Source: an uncultured Pseudomonadota bacterium
GTDB lineage: Bacteria > Myxococcota_A > Bradymonadia > Bradymonadales > Bradymonadaceae
Assembly: GCA_913057905.1 (NCBI GenBank)
Contig: CAJXPB010000001.1
Span: 1,642,733 to 1,706,732, forward strand
Length of the DNA: 64,000 bases
Direction of reading: 5' to 3'
How positions within the stretch are numbered: position 1 is the first letter of the stretch; each line of letters begins with the position of its first letter. The position numbers were made by a program, and so were the translations under genes. The notes beneath the pieces were generated by a model that was given only the letters and a program-made list of their open reading frames with translations, had not been told where the DNA came from and did not search any database. Shown here piece after piece: positions 7,337 to 15,359 of the stretch.

Positions 7337-9346
7337 CTACTCGGCCTCCTTATCCAGACTCAGCATGCGGGCGTTGATGGCGACGATGACGGTGCTGGCC
7401 GACATCAGGACCGCGCCGACGGCGGGGCTCAGGACGATGTTCCATGAGTAGAGTACACCGGCGGCCAATGGGATGGCGAAGGCGTTATATCCGGTCGCCC
7501 AGAAGAGATTCTGGACCATCTTTCGGTAGGTGTTTTTGGCCAGCCCGATGAGCGCGGCCACGTCGGTCGGTTTGTTGCTGACCAGCACGATGTCGGCGGT
7601 CTCGACGGCCACGTCGGTGCCCGCCCCCACGGCGATACCGACGTCGGCCTGAGCCAGGGCCGGCGCATCGTTGACCCCGTCGCCCGTCATCGCCACGGTC
7701 ATGCCTCTGGATTGCACTTCTTTGACCTTGGCGGCCTTTTCTTCCGGGAGCACTTCGGCGAAGTACTCGTCCAGGCCGATCTCGTCGGCCACGGCCTTGG
7801 CTACCTGGGCGTTGTCGCCGGTGATCATCATGCATTTGATGCCCATCTGGTTGAATCGAGCGATCGCCTCCTTGGACTCCGGCCGGATGATGTCGCCCAG
7901 GGCAATGGCGCCCACCAGGGTGCCTTCGAGGATCACGTAGACGACGGTCTTGCCCTGCCCGAGCGCGCTGTCGACGCGTTCGTTGTCGACGCTGAAGTCG
8001 TTCTCGCGCAGGTATCCGGGGCTGACGACCTTGATGTCTTGGCCCTCGACCGTCCCCTCGGCGCCCTTGCCCGTGATCGCCTGGAAGTCTTCAACTGGAT
8101 AACTGTCGTCAGAGGATTCGACGATACCCTTGGCGATCGGATGCTCGGAATGGGCCTCCAGTGAAGCGGCGAGCTTCAAGAGTTCTTCCTCGTCCAATTC
8201 GCCATCGCCTTCGAACACGATGACGTCGTCGACCCCGAACTCTCCCTTCGTCAGGGTGCCGGTCTTGTCGAAGAGGATGGCGTCGATGTTGCGGGCCATC
8301 TCAAATGCCGCCCGGTCGCGGATCAAGAGTCCGTTGCCGGCGGCGAGCGCCGTGGAGACGGCCACGACCAGCGGGACCGCCAACCCCAGGGCGTGCGGGC
8401 AGGTGATGACCATCACCGTGACCGTCCGCTCGATAGCAAAGGCGAAGCTCTGCTCGGTCCAAAGCATCCATACCAGAAGCGTGACGGCTCCGCCGGTCAA
8501 GGCCACGGCGGTCAACCACACGGCGGCGCGGTTGGCCAAATCCTGGGTCTTCGATTTCGACTCCTGCGCCTGACGCACGAGTTCGATGACCTGGTTGAGA
8601 TACGTCTCGTCGCCGGTCTTCTGGACCTCGACCTCCAGCGCCCCCTCCCCGTTGACCGAGCCCCCGATGACCTCGTCGCCCTCGGACTTCTCGACCGGCT
8701 TCGATTCCCCGGTCAACATCGCCTCGTTGAGCGACGACCGGCCGTCGACGATGACCCCGTCGGCGGGCACTTTCTCGCCCGGCTTGATCAGGATCTGGTC
8801 TCCCTGACCCAACTGGTCGACGGGCACGTCCTCGGTGCTCCCATCCTCGAGCAGCCGATGCGCCTCCGAGGGCATCAGTTTGGCCAGCTCTTCGAGGGCT
8901 TTCGACGCCCCCATCACCGACTTCATCTCGATCCAGTGGCCCACCAGCATGATGTCGATCAGCGTGGCGAGTTCCCAGAAAAAGACCTCGCCATCCAGAC
9001 CCAACACGACCGCCGTGCTGTAGACATACGCAGTGGTGATCGCCACGGCGATCAGCGTCATCATCCCGGGCTCAAAACCCGAGAGTTCGTCGTAGATCCC
9101 CTTGAGAAAGGGCCATCCCCCATAGAAGAAGATCGCGGTCGAAAATCCCAGCGACACGTAGCTGTCGCCGGGAAACGCCAGGACCTCGCGCAGCCCGACC
9201 AACTCTTGGAGCATCGGTGCCAGCAGCAGCACTGGCACCGTCAGGATCACGGAGATCCAGAACCGCCGCCGGAAGTCGGCGACCATGTGGGCGTGATGGT
9301 CGTGGTGACCGTCGTGGTCGTCGTGGCCGTGTTCGTTACTCATCAC
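7337..9346 (-). CDS. copB: CopB-like P1B-type heavy-metal ATPase
   Basis: A 669-residue metal-exporting P-type ATPase. A His/Asp-rich N-terminus (residues 6-20, ten histidines) replaces the usual Cys metal-binding domains. TGES is at 212-215, the membrane metal site is CPH (316-318), the phosphorylated Asp360 lies in DKTGT, and GDGVNDAP is in the ATP-binding end. CPH rather than CPC, together with the His-rich tail, marks the P1B-3 (CopB) type, which exports copper or silver. About eight membrane segments. Start could be 9346 or the next ATG, 9343. A 39-base element shared with the permease/lipoprotein region lies about 40 bases upstream. Confidence 0.93.
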   Translation of the reverse strand: MMSNEHGHDDHDGHHDHHAHMVADFRRRFWISVILTVPVLLLAPMLQELVGLREVLAFPGDSYVSLGFSTAIFFYGGWPFLKGIYDELSGFEPGMMTLIAVAITTAYVYSTAVVLGLDGEVFFWELATLIDIMLVGHWIEMKSVMGASKALEELAKLMPSEAHRLLEDGSTEDVPVDQLGQGDQILIKPGEKVPADGVIVDGRSSLNEAMLTGESKPVEKSEGDEVIGGSVNGEGALEVEVQKTGDETYLNQVIELVRQAQESKSKTQDLANRAAVWLTAVALTGGAVTLLVWMLWTEQSFAFAIERTVTVMVITCPHALGLAVPLVVAVSTALAAGNGLLIRDRAAFEMARNIDAILFDKTGTLTKGEFGVDDVIVFEGDGELDEEELLKLAASLEAHSEHPIAKGIVESSDDSYPVEDFQAITGKGAEGTVEGQDIKVVSPGYLRENDFSVDNERVDSALGQGKTVVYVILEGTLVGAIALGDIIRPESKEAIARFNQMGIKCMMITGDNAQVAKAVADEIGLDEYFAEVLPEEKAAKVKEVQSRGMTVAMTGDGVNDAPALAQADVGIAVGAGTDVAVETADIVLVSNKPTDVAALIGLAKNTYRKMVQNLFWATGYNAFAIPLAAGVLYSWNIVLSPAVGAVLMSASTVIVAINARMLSLDKEAE

Positions 9347-9383
9347 TCACTCTCGTCTGGCATCCAGGTTTTGAAACGCTCGC

Positions 9384-9422
9384 TTGTACAATAAACTCTA
9401 TCCTACTGAACAAAAACCTACA
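9384..9422. promoter_or_regulatory. 39-base element shared by two metal loci, copy A
   Basis: Begins TTGTACAATAA and ends AAAAACCTACA; 32 of 39 bases match the element at 13890-13928, with no gaps. It lies between the CopB ATPase gene and a small membrane gene. Metal-regulator binding site or promoter is the likely meaning; no match to a published operator was recognised. Confidence 0.5.
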
Positions 9423-9517
9423 GCCTCCCCGAAGAGATGAACGTTGAAAATCTCGCAGATCTACCCAAATGCCTCCTGTCGGCCCTGCAACAATGTGGGT
9501 ACGGCGCCGACCCTTAT

Positions 9518-9778
9518 TCAGTCGTCGACCCGGGCGTTGTAGACCGAGGCCGCGCACCATGCAAAGGCAGCTGCAGCGAGAGTCCAGATGATGGCGCCAG
9601 CAAAGAACCCGACCCAGGTGATGTGCCAGCCGAAGGTACCGGAAGGCATGTGCAACATGTGTTGCGTCATGGACATCGACATGCCGGGGAGAACCGCGAC
9701 GACCGCCGCGCACAGAATCCAGGCTGCGAGGGTCGTAAAAGCCACGGCGAACGTCAGATTAGCGGTCTCAAGTTTCAT
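9518..9778 (-). CDS. Small two-helix membrane protein (DUF5676-like)
   Basis: An 86-residue protein with two membrane segments (about 8-32 and 48-75) and a Met/His-containing loop between them (GMSMSMTQHMLHMPSGTFGW). This resembles the DUF5676 membrane family that often accompanies copper and silver resistance genes. The Met-rich loop could bind Cu(I) or Ag(I), an inference. GGAAGG lies 8 bases before the ATG at 9778. It is transcribed toward the CopB gene, but the 170-base interval between them holds element A. Confidence 0.65.
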   Translation of the reverse strand: MKLETANLTFAVAFTTLAAWILCAAVVAVLPGMSMSMTQHMLHMPSGTFGWHITWVGFFAGAIIWTLAAAAFAWCAASVYNARVDD

Positions 9779-9948
9779 GATGGACCTTCCAAAGCTTGAG
9801 GAGTTGGTTGACGGGCCTCTGCGACAAACTTCAACACAGAACCCTGCAAGTGTCGCTCCAACCCGCTAAGTCAGGCAATTTGGACCGTTGAACGGGCCCG
9901 GTGGGCCTCATGCTCCCCAACGGCCAGGCACCCAGGAGATCGAGTCTC

Positions 9949-10632
9949 ATGCCATCCCCAGAAGTCTCGCCACCATGTCGCCCCGCAACCGGCTGGGAAC
10001 AACGCCTGGCCTGGGGATTGCGTGCGGCGATTCTCGCCACGGCGGCCATCCACGTCTATTTCGGCGAGTACATGTACGTGCTGATGTGTCTCATCGCCCT
10101 TCCCGTCGTACTCACACCGGGGCTGCTGGCGCGGACGGGCAAGGCGAACGTCCCTATCGAGCTGGAATTGACCTTGCTGTGGTTGATCGTCGCAGACATG
10201 ACTCTAGGGCGTGTCGCGATGCTCTACGAGCGGTGGGTCTGGTTCGACAAACTACTGCATTTCGGCAACTCGGTCGTCCTCGGGACCGTCGCCTTTTTGT
10301 TCGTCTACGCCTTGCACATGACCGGCCGCCTCCGCACCTCAACGGTCGTCCAGGGCCTGCTGATCTTCCTGGTGACCCTCGGCATCGGCGGGTTCTGGGA
10401 GATCATCGAATACCTGGCCGACCTGACCTTCGAGCACGGCGCCCAGGGCTCGCCGGTGATGGCGCCGCTCGACGACACGATGTGGGATCTGATCCTCGAC
10501 GGCGCCGGCGGTTTACTCGGCGCCATTCTCGGCCCCTGGTACATCGCATGGTCCGACCGCAGCGACTGCCGGATCAACGCTTTTGCCGAACTGGTCCCCG
10601 GCGATCAGCCGCGGCAGAGGTCCGATTGGTGA
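9949..10632 (+). CDS. DUF2238/YjdF-like integral membrane protein
   Basis: A 227-residue membrane protein with about six hydrophobic segments. The pattern WVWFDKLLHFGNSVVLG (about 90-106), GGFWEIIEYLAD and DDTMWDLILDGAGGLLGA resembles the DUF2238/YjdF family, whose role is unknown. The start at 9949 is preferred because AGGAG lies 10 bases upstream and upstream in-frame codons give no recognisable sequence. It is the only plus-strand gene between two minus-strand groups in the metal region. The 170 bases upstream (9779-9948) show no clear promoter or operator. Confidence 0.72.
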   Translation: MPSPEVSPPCRPATGWEQRLAWGLRAAILATAAIHVYFGEYMYVLMCLIALPVVLTPGLLARTGKANVPIELELTLLWLIVADMTLGRVAMLYERWVWFDKLLHFGNSVVLGTVAFLFVYALHMTGRLRTSTVVQGLLIFLVTLGIGGFWEIIEYLADLTFEHGAQGSPVMAPLDDTMWDLILDGAGGLLGAILGPWYIAWSDRSDCRINAFAELVPGDQPRQRSDW

Positions 10633-10669
10633 GAAACGAGATGTACCTCTGAGCCTTGTGTCTTGGCAG

Positions 10670-10792
10670 CTACTCCTCGGAGTCCTTTTGACGAGGTCGG
10701 CAGTTGTCACGTCGCGACGCTCGCCAACCGACGAACAAAAAGACGCACAACAAGAAGATTCCGCTGATGATCGACATCGTCGTACCAGTCAT
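10670..10792 (-). CDS. 40-residue single-span membrane protein
   Basis: This short gene starts with the ATG at 10790-10792, directly after the TGA of the methyltransferase-family gene (TGAATG), with AGGAGG 6 bases before the ATG inside that gene. The product begins MTGTTMSIISGIFLLCVFLF and continues with a basic, Cys-containing tail ending KDSEE. One hydrophobic segment (7-23) followed by a charged cytoplasmic tail resembles small accessory subunits of membrane complexes. It probably works with the upstream ICMT-like enzyme; no homologue is recognised. Confidence 0.6.
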   Translation of the reverse strand: MTGTTMSIISGIFLLCVFLFVGWRASRRDNCRPRQKDSEE

Positions 10793-11245
10793 TCAAACCT
10801 CCTCGGGACGGTACCGCAACGAACGTGGAACGAACATGGGGACGCGCCGGGCATACTCGCGATAGTCGTCGCCGAATTTCTCGATCATCTGGCCCTCCTC
10901 TTTGCGGGCGAGCACTGTGTAGGCGATGACGATGACCGGAAAGGCGACCAACGACACGATCGAATAGCCGGCGATCATGGCCACTGCGTGAGCCATCGGC
11001 GTGCCGAACAACTGCGCCCACAGGTTACCTCCCTCCGTCCAGGCCACGTCGAGGCCGAAAAAACGGCTCAAAAAATAAATCGTCAACGGAAAGCCGTACA
11101 TCTCGGCATAAAAGGCGATGACAAACGCCTGGAGGACACGGGCTCGCGTCCACTCCTTCCAACTCTCCGGCGCCAGATAACGGTACATCGCCCAAGAGAC
11201 GACGACGGTGACGATCAGGGCGAGGCCCCACATTCCCACGTGCAT
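10793..11245 (-). CDS. Isoprenylcysteine/phospholipid methyltransferase-like membrane protein
   Basis: A 150-residue polytopic protein with four hydrophobic segments. The C-terminal signature is EEGQMIEKFGDDYREYARRVPMFVP (described as EE-x3-I-x3-FG-x2-Y-x2-Y-x3-V-P), diagnostic of the ICMT/PEMT-like superfamily of membrane SAM methyltransferases. Bacterial copies are frequent in heavy-metal islands, where their substrate is unknown. It is followed without a gap by the 40-residue membrane gene. The ATG at 11245 is supported by the immediate start of the first membrane segment. Confidence 0.78.
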   Translation of the reverse strand: MHVGMWGLALIVTVVVSWAMYRYLAPESWKEWTRARVLQAFVIAFYAEMYGFPLTIYFLSRFFGLDVAWTEGGNLWAQLFGTPMAHAVAMIAGYSIVSLVAFPVIVIAYTVLARKEEGQMIEKFGDDYREYARRVPMFVPRSLRYRPEEV

Positions 11246-11302
11246 TGTTCACTCCCATTGGTTGGTGGGGGGCCGGGGGACTCAACCCGGGGCCCTGAGT
11301 GG

Positions 11303-12349
11303 TTATTCTCCAGTAAAACTACGCCGGATCCCCAGCGCTTCATTCGTCTTGTCGATGGAGGTGTCGGCGTCGCGCTCCGCCCCGGTCAACGCCCGGATCG
11401 CATCGATATTTTCTGGAATCACGATCGCCTGATTGTCGACTTGGTATGTGTAGTAAGCTTGATCCTCTTGGACAGTCAGAATGTCTTCCCACACGGCGAC
11501 TTCCCACATGTCGCCGCGCGGGCGGCCCAAATCCTTCATCAATTCGAGGGTGCTGTTGAGGGCGACGATCCCCTCGTCGGCCCGAACAGTAGCGATGCGC
11601 GGCGCCTCTCGGAACGCCTTGACGACCTCTTCACGAGTCGCCGCGCCGGCGAGGTCGACGATCCAGAAATGCTGGTGTGACTGGGTATGCGATGCCTTGG
11701 CGGCGATAGTGACCACGTCGAGGTCCGGCACGACCGTCTGTGCGTCGGGTCCCTGGTGGCTCGGAATGTGCTTTTCGGGCACCACGGTGTTCATGATCCC
11801 GCTGTGGTCACTCTCCCAAGGATCAGTCGCTCGGCGAACCAACACCCCACGCCCTCGCTCAAGGAGCCCCGCATTATCCAGGGCAACGAGCGTACGAACG
11901 GTGCTGGTTGTGTTGCACGAGACCACACGAGTGACGTCCCGTTCGAGCGCTGAAGGGTAGTTGGCCTGGGCGACAAACGAGTGGCCTGTCGCCTCGTGTT
12001 TTTCGCCGCCCTGGAGAAGCGCTTTGACCCCGTGGTCCCGATACGTCTCAAGGTTTTTTGCGCCAATTCCTTTCGGTGTACAGTCGACCACCGCGTCGAT
12101 CTCGCCCAGGAGGTCCTCAAGCGTGCCCTTCACCGAAATTCCCGACTGCTCCATCGGCTCGCGTTTTTCCGGGGCCGATGCAAATACTTTCATGCCCTTC
12201 TGGACGGCCATCTCGATGCGATAGTCGGTGACGACATCGCTGACACCGACGAGCTCCATGTCGGGCTGCAGCCGCACGGCGTCAGCGACGCGTTTGCCGA
12301 TCACGCCGTAACCGTTGATACCGACCCGTATCGTGTTTTCATCAGTCAT
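11303..12349 (-). CDS. Type II (archaeal-type) glyceraldehyde-3-phosphate dehydrogenase
   Basis: A 348-residue enzyme that matches the archaeal-type GAPDH family rather than bacterial GapA. It starts with the nucleotide fold IRVGINGYGVIGKRVADA (7-24), has the catalytic Cys145 in SCNTTS (144-149), and RRATDP and HSHQHF-like segments around 170-235. Archaeal GAPDH interconverts glyceraldehyde-3-phosphate and 1,3-bisphosphoglycerate. Its start overlaps the stop of the COG0701 permease gene as ATGA, so both are made together. In known arsenate resistance, a GAPDH makes 1-arseno-3-phosphoglycerate that the ArsJ permease exports; a comparable pairing with a different permease is a hypothesis here. 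Confidence 0.9.
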   Translation of the reverse strand: MTDENTIRVGINGYGVIGKRVADAVRLQPDMELVGVSDVVTDYRIEMAVQKGMKVFASAPEKREPMEQSGISVKGTLEDLLGEIDAVVDCTPKGIGAKNLETYRDHGVKALLQGGEKHEATGHSFVAQANYPSALERDVTRVVSCNTTSTVRTLVALDNAGLLERGRGVLVRRATDPWESDHSGIMNTVVPEKHIPSHQGPDAQTVVPDLDVVTIAAKASHTQSHQHFWIVDLAGAATREEVVKAFREAPRIATVRADEGIVALNSTLELMKDLGRPRGDMWEVAVWEDILTVQEDQAYYTYQVDNQAIVIPENIDAIRALTGAERDADTSIDKTNEALGIRRSFTGE

Positions 12350-13740
12350 TTCCCACTCCTTTTCAGAAATTTTTCTCGCGATTCCTCGCTCTCAAAGTAA
12401 TAGAGCGTCTCGCCCCGTATTGTGCAGAATTCGGCCTCGCCGACTGGCATCTCGGTACCGGTGACCGGATCCTCGACGATGCGGTCTTCCGGCGACTTGC
12501 GTTTCCCCTTGTACAAGACGAGCCCAAACACCGCCGCGACTCCCAAAAACACCATGTTGAGGATTGTCTGTGGCGAGACGCCGAAGACCGTCGTTCCCTC
12601 TCGAGCCACAGTCTCATGGATCGCCGGCACCAGTCCGATGGCATCAAAGAGGTAAAAGACCACAAACCCGGCCGTCGCCATGGAAACATACAGGATGATC
12701 GACAGGCGGGTCCCGATCATCTTCCCAAATATTTTTCGATAGATGCGAATTAATTGTGGGACAATCAGATCCGCGTAGATAAAGGCGATGACGCCGGCAA
12801 ACACGAAGCCCGACTCCCAGAGCACCGCCGCCAAAGGCACATTGCCAACCGATCCCACGAAGGTCAGCGAACAGATAATCGGTCCCAGCAGACTGTTGTA
12901 GACGACTGCCCCCATGCCCTCGCCTCCGCCTTCGAACAGGGCCGTCCAAAATCGGTCCGGCACCAGGGCCGCGACCAATCCCGCGAGAAGAAATCCGAAG
13001 AGCAGCTCCTTCCACAGCATCAGCAGGTCTTTGCGTGTCTGGTTGGCCGCTTCGACCCAGCCGTTCCACGAGGTAATTTTTTCTTTCCACGAGCTGGTAA
13101 AATCGTCGGGATCCTGGTGGAACAACTCCCGGCACTCTTCCGAGCAAAAATACATCGTCTCGTGTTTGTGCTCGGTCGTGATCCCGTTTTCACGATTGAT
13201 CCGCATCTTGCAGACCGGATCGGTGACGACCGGCTGTTCCTTTTTGACCAACTCTTCGCGCACCCTTTGAGTTTCGTCCGATGGAATCAAAAAGTGGGTG
13301 AGCGTGATCGTGAAGACGATCAGAATCGGCGCTCCAACAGCCTGAGCGACGGCGAACTCCCAGCCCAAAAGAGCCCAGATGACAAATGAAAGGCCGACTA
13401 CGAAGTTCGTCGAGGCGACCATGAAGGCAATCGACGGAATCAGATGGGCGCCCTTCTTAAAGAGCGTCTTCGTGGCAGCGATGTCGCCAAACGAACAGGA
13501 GGTCGAGGCAACGCCAAATCCCGTCGCCCACAATACCGACTTGGGGCTGGCATCGCCCATGAAAGTGACCATGCTGTCCTTCGATACGAACGCCTGGATG
13601 ATTCCCGAGAGCATGAACCCCAAGAGTAGCGCCCACAGCGCCTGCCAAAAAAAGGTCAACGACAACCAGAGCCCGTGGAGCGCAGATTCGAGCATTGCCA
13701 TCATATTTAGCCGGGGAATGAGAATTTGGATCTCTGCCAA
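12346..13740 (-). CDS. COG0701 (ArsP-like) permease with inserted YHS domain
   Basis: A 464-residue membrane protein of the DUF318/COG0701 permease family, to which the organoarsenical exporter ArsP belongs. Two permease halves are visible: STSCSFGDIAATKTLFKKGA (80-99) in the first and SVGNVPLAAVLWESG in the second. Between them (about 173-212) sits a YHS metal-binding module with DPVCKM (Cys177), FCSEEC (Cys199, Cys203) and a downstream His. The C-terminus (about 425-460) holds a second, YHS-like segment lacking the DPVC cysteine. It is coupled to the type II GAPDH gene by ATGA. The metal or metalloid substrate is not fixed by the sequence. Confidence 0.85.
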   Translation of the reverse strand: MAEIQILIPRLNMMAMLESALHGLWLSLTFFWQALWALLLGFMLSGIIQAFVSKDSMVTFMGDASPKSVLWATGFGVASTSCSFGDIAATKTLFKKGAHLIPSIAFMVASTNFVVGLSFVIWALLGWEFAVAQAVGAPILIVFTITLTHFLIPSDETQRVREELVKKEQPVVTDPVCKMRINRENGITTEHKHETMYFCSEECRELFHQDPDDFTSSWKEKITSWNGWVEAANQTRKDLLMLWKELLFGFLLAGLVAALVPDRFWTALFEGGGEGMGAVVYNSLLGPIICSLTFVGSVGNVPLAAVLWESGFVFAGVIAFIYADLIVPQLIRIYRKIFGKMIGTRLSIILYVSMATAGFVVFYLFDAIGLVPAIHETVAREGTTVFGVSPQTILNMVFLGVAAVFGLVLYKGKRKSPEDRIVEDPVTGTEMPVGEAEFCTIRGETLYYFESEESREKFLKRSGK

Positions 13741-13772
13741 TTAGCTATCGGCTCACCAATGGCTGCATGTCT

Positions 13773-13801
13773 CATGCCAGTGACGACATGCCACTGGCAT
13801 G
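13773..13801. promoter_or_regulatory. Perfect 10-base inverted repeat upstream of permease gene
   Basis: CATGCCAGTG (13773-13782) and CACTGGCATG (13792-13801) are exact reverse complements with a 9-base spacer. They lie 33 bases upstream of the permease start at 13740 in the divergent intergenic region. There is no T-run, so an operator is likelier than a terminator. Confidence 0.55.
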
Positions 13802-13889
13802 CCACGTGCATTATGGGTACGCGGCTCTCCTGCGTGGCTACTGAAAGCAGCGCAGGTTAGAAGCCAACGCACACTTGGAGATGCGATAG

Positions 13890-13928
13890 TTGTACAATAA
13901 GCTCGATCTCGATGAAGAAAAACCTACA
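13890..13928. promoter_or_regulatory. 39-base element shared by two metal loci, copy B
   Basis: It matches copy A (9384-9422) at 32 of 39 positions without gaps; the conserved ends are TTGTACAATAA and AAAAACCTACA. It is 35 bases upstream of the lipoprotein gene start at 13964 and 150 bases upstream of the divergent permease start. Which gene it serves is uncertain, because the orientation relative to the nearest gene is opposite in the two copies. Confidence 0.5.
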
Positions 13929-13963
13929 CCCGATTCACGATACTCACTCAGGAGAGACACAAC

Positions 13964-14629
13964 ATGCTGAAACGAACGCTCGTAATTGTATTCGGAACAT
14001 CGTTGCTCCTCGCCACCGGCGGCTGCAGCACATCGAAGTCAGCGGAGTCCGGCGATTCGCCGCGGACGACTCAGGGGGCCCTTTCCGCTGAAGATGGGGA
14101 GAAGTCCGAACGCAAGACCACCGAGTCCGCCAAGAAGGCCGACAAGAAAGCCGAGAAAATGCGGACGGACAAAGCGGAAATGAAGGCCAAACGAGAGAAG
14201 ATGGCCGGCATGTGCCCCATGCAGGTCGAAGGCACGACCCGCAAAGTTGTGAAACTCGACGATGCTGTTGCCATGGACTTCACCACCACCGGTGATGTCG
14301 ACGAGGTGCGCAGTCGCGTCGCGAAAATGGCGAGCAAGCACAACAAGATGCACGTCGATGGAAAGTCGATGAAAAAGGGCAAGTCCGGCGAGATGAAGCA
14401 CGGCGGGAAGGGCAAAGGCAAAGGTAAGATGGCCGAGAAACACAAAAAGATGAAGATGATGAACGGCGTCACCGCCAAGGCCAGCGATATCGAAGGCGGA
14501 GCCCGCATGACCCTGACGCCCGAAGACCCGGATAAAGCCGACAAGATCTTCAAGATGATGAAAGAGCACGCCGGCAACAAAGGGCAGTGCCCGATGATGG
14601 GCCATCAAGGGAAGAAGTCCTCGAACTGA
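13964..14629 (+). CDS. Met/His/Lys-rich lipoprotein with CPM motifs
   Basis: A 221-residue exported lipoprotein: signal peptide with lipobox TGGC (Cys21), then a Lys/Glu/Ala-rich linker. Near residue 83 comes MCPMQ, and near 210 CPMMGH; between them lie many Met, His and Lys residues (such as MKHGGKGKGKGKM and KHKKMKMMNG). The CPM pair and Met/His content suggest binding of a soft metal such as Cu(I) or Ag(I) in the periplasm. The stretches around 95-120 and 165-200 align by eye with the next gene, so both belong to one family. AGGAGAG lies about 11 bases before the ATG. Confidence 0.7.
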   Translation: MLKRTLVIVFGTSLLLATGGCSTSKSAESGDSPRTTQGALSAEDGEKSERKTTESAKKADKKAEKMRTDKAEMKAKREKMAGMCPMQVEGTTRKVVKLDDAVAMDFTTTGDVDEVRSRVAKMASKHNKMHVDGKSMKKGKSGEMKHGGKGKGKGKMAEKHKKMKMMNGVTAKASDIEGGARMTLTPEDPDKADKIFKMMKEHAGNKGQCPMMGHQGKKSSN

Positions 14630-14669
14630 GAATGCTCATCTCGACTCTCATTCATTCGAGAGATTAAAA

Positions 14670-15350
14670 ATGAAAATGATGTCAACATCTACATTTCAGG
14701 CGTCGCTCCTGACATTCGTCGTTATATTAGCCGGTTGCGCCACGCAGAACCCCGGCACCGATCCCGACGACATGAGCGTCGAAGAACACAAACAGACGGC
14801 CGAGGAGCACGAAGAACGCGCCGAGAAGCACGAAGAACAGTACGACCCGGAGGCTGTCGAAGCACGGACGGAAACGGCTAGGGAGACGACCGGGTACGAG
14901 ACCTACAGCACCGAGACCTACAACCCGACCGCCGAGCACCTAAAGGAGGCAAAGAAGCACGAGCGACACGCCGAACAACACCTCGAGGCGGCTCAGACAC
15001 TCGAGACCTTCGAGGAGAAGCAGTGCAGTCGATTTCCCCAGGACGTCCGTCCGACGTGTCCCCTGATGGGGCGGGTTATCGACACCGAAAATGTCGAAGA
15101 CGGCGTGCTCGTCACATTCAATGAAGAGGTAGCCCTGGAGCCAACGGTCGACCACATCAAATGCCACTTCGCGTTTGCGCGAACGCAGGGCTACGAAGGG
15201 ATGGACTCATGCCCGCTGTACCTCAAAGGTATCTCCGTCGAGGCGAAGCCGGGTAGCAACGCCGTATTATTGAAGACGGACAATCCCGACTCAGTCGAAC
15301 CACTTCGTCAGCGGGCCCGGGACCACGTTTCCCCAGAAGCGAACCAGTAA
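14670..15350 (+). CDS. His/Glu-rich lipoprotein with CPLMG motif
   Basis: A 226-residue lipoprotein with lipobox LAGC (Cys22). A coiled, His/Glu-rich region follows (EEHKQTAEEHEERAEKHEEQ and KKHERHAEQHLEAA), then a C-terminal domain with CPLMG (about 130), KCHF and SCPLYLKG. It aligns loosely with the upstream lipoprotein: CPM/CPL, a DF/TF strand, a helix, GV/IS strand and a final helix. The likely role is periplasmic metal sequestration, inferred from composition and location. It follows the previous gene by 40 bases, probably in one operon, and ends 9 bases from a convergent gene. Confidence 0.65.
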   Translation: MKMMSTSTFQASLLTFVVILAGCATQNPGTDPDDMSVEEHKQTAEEHEERAEKHEEQYDPEAVEARTETARETTGYETYSTETYNPTAEHLKEAKKHERHAEQHLEAAQTLETFEEKQCSRFPQDVRPTCPLMGRVIDTENVEDGVLVTFNEEVALEPTVDHIKCHFAFARTQGYEGMDSCPLYLKGISVEAKPGSNAVLLKTDNPDSVEPLRQRARDHVSPEANQ

Positions 15351-15359
15351 TCTCCCACA

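Noticed and set aside
8393..9394. 333-codon open frame on the plus strand
   Set aside because: Antisense to the CopB ATPase, which has all expected motifs; the plus-strand product has no recognisable domain.
10583..11680. 365-codon open frame on the plus strand
   Set aside because: It runs antisense across the ICMT-like gene and the end of GAPDH; composition is His/Arg-rich shadow.
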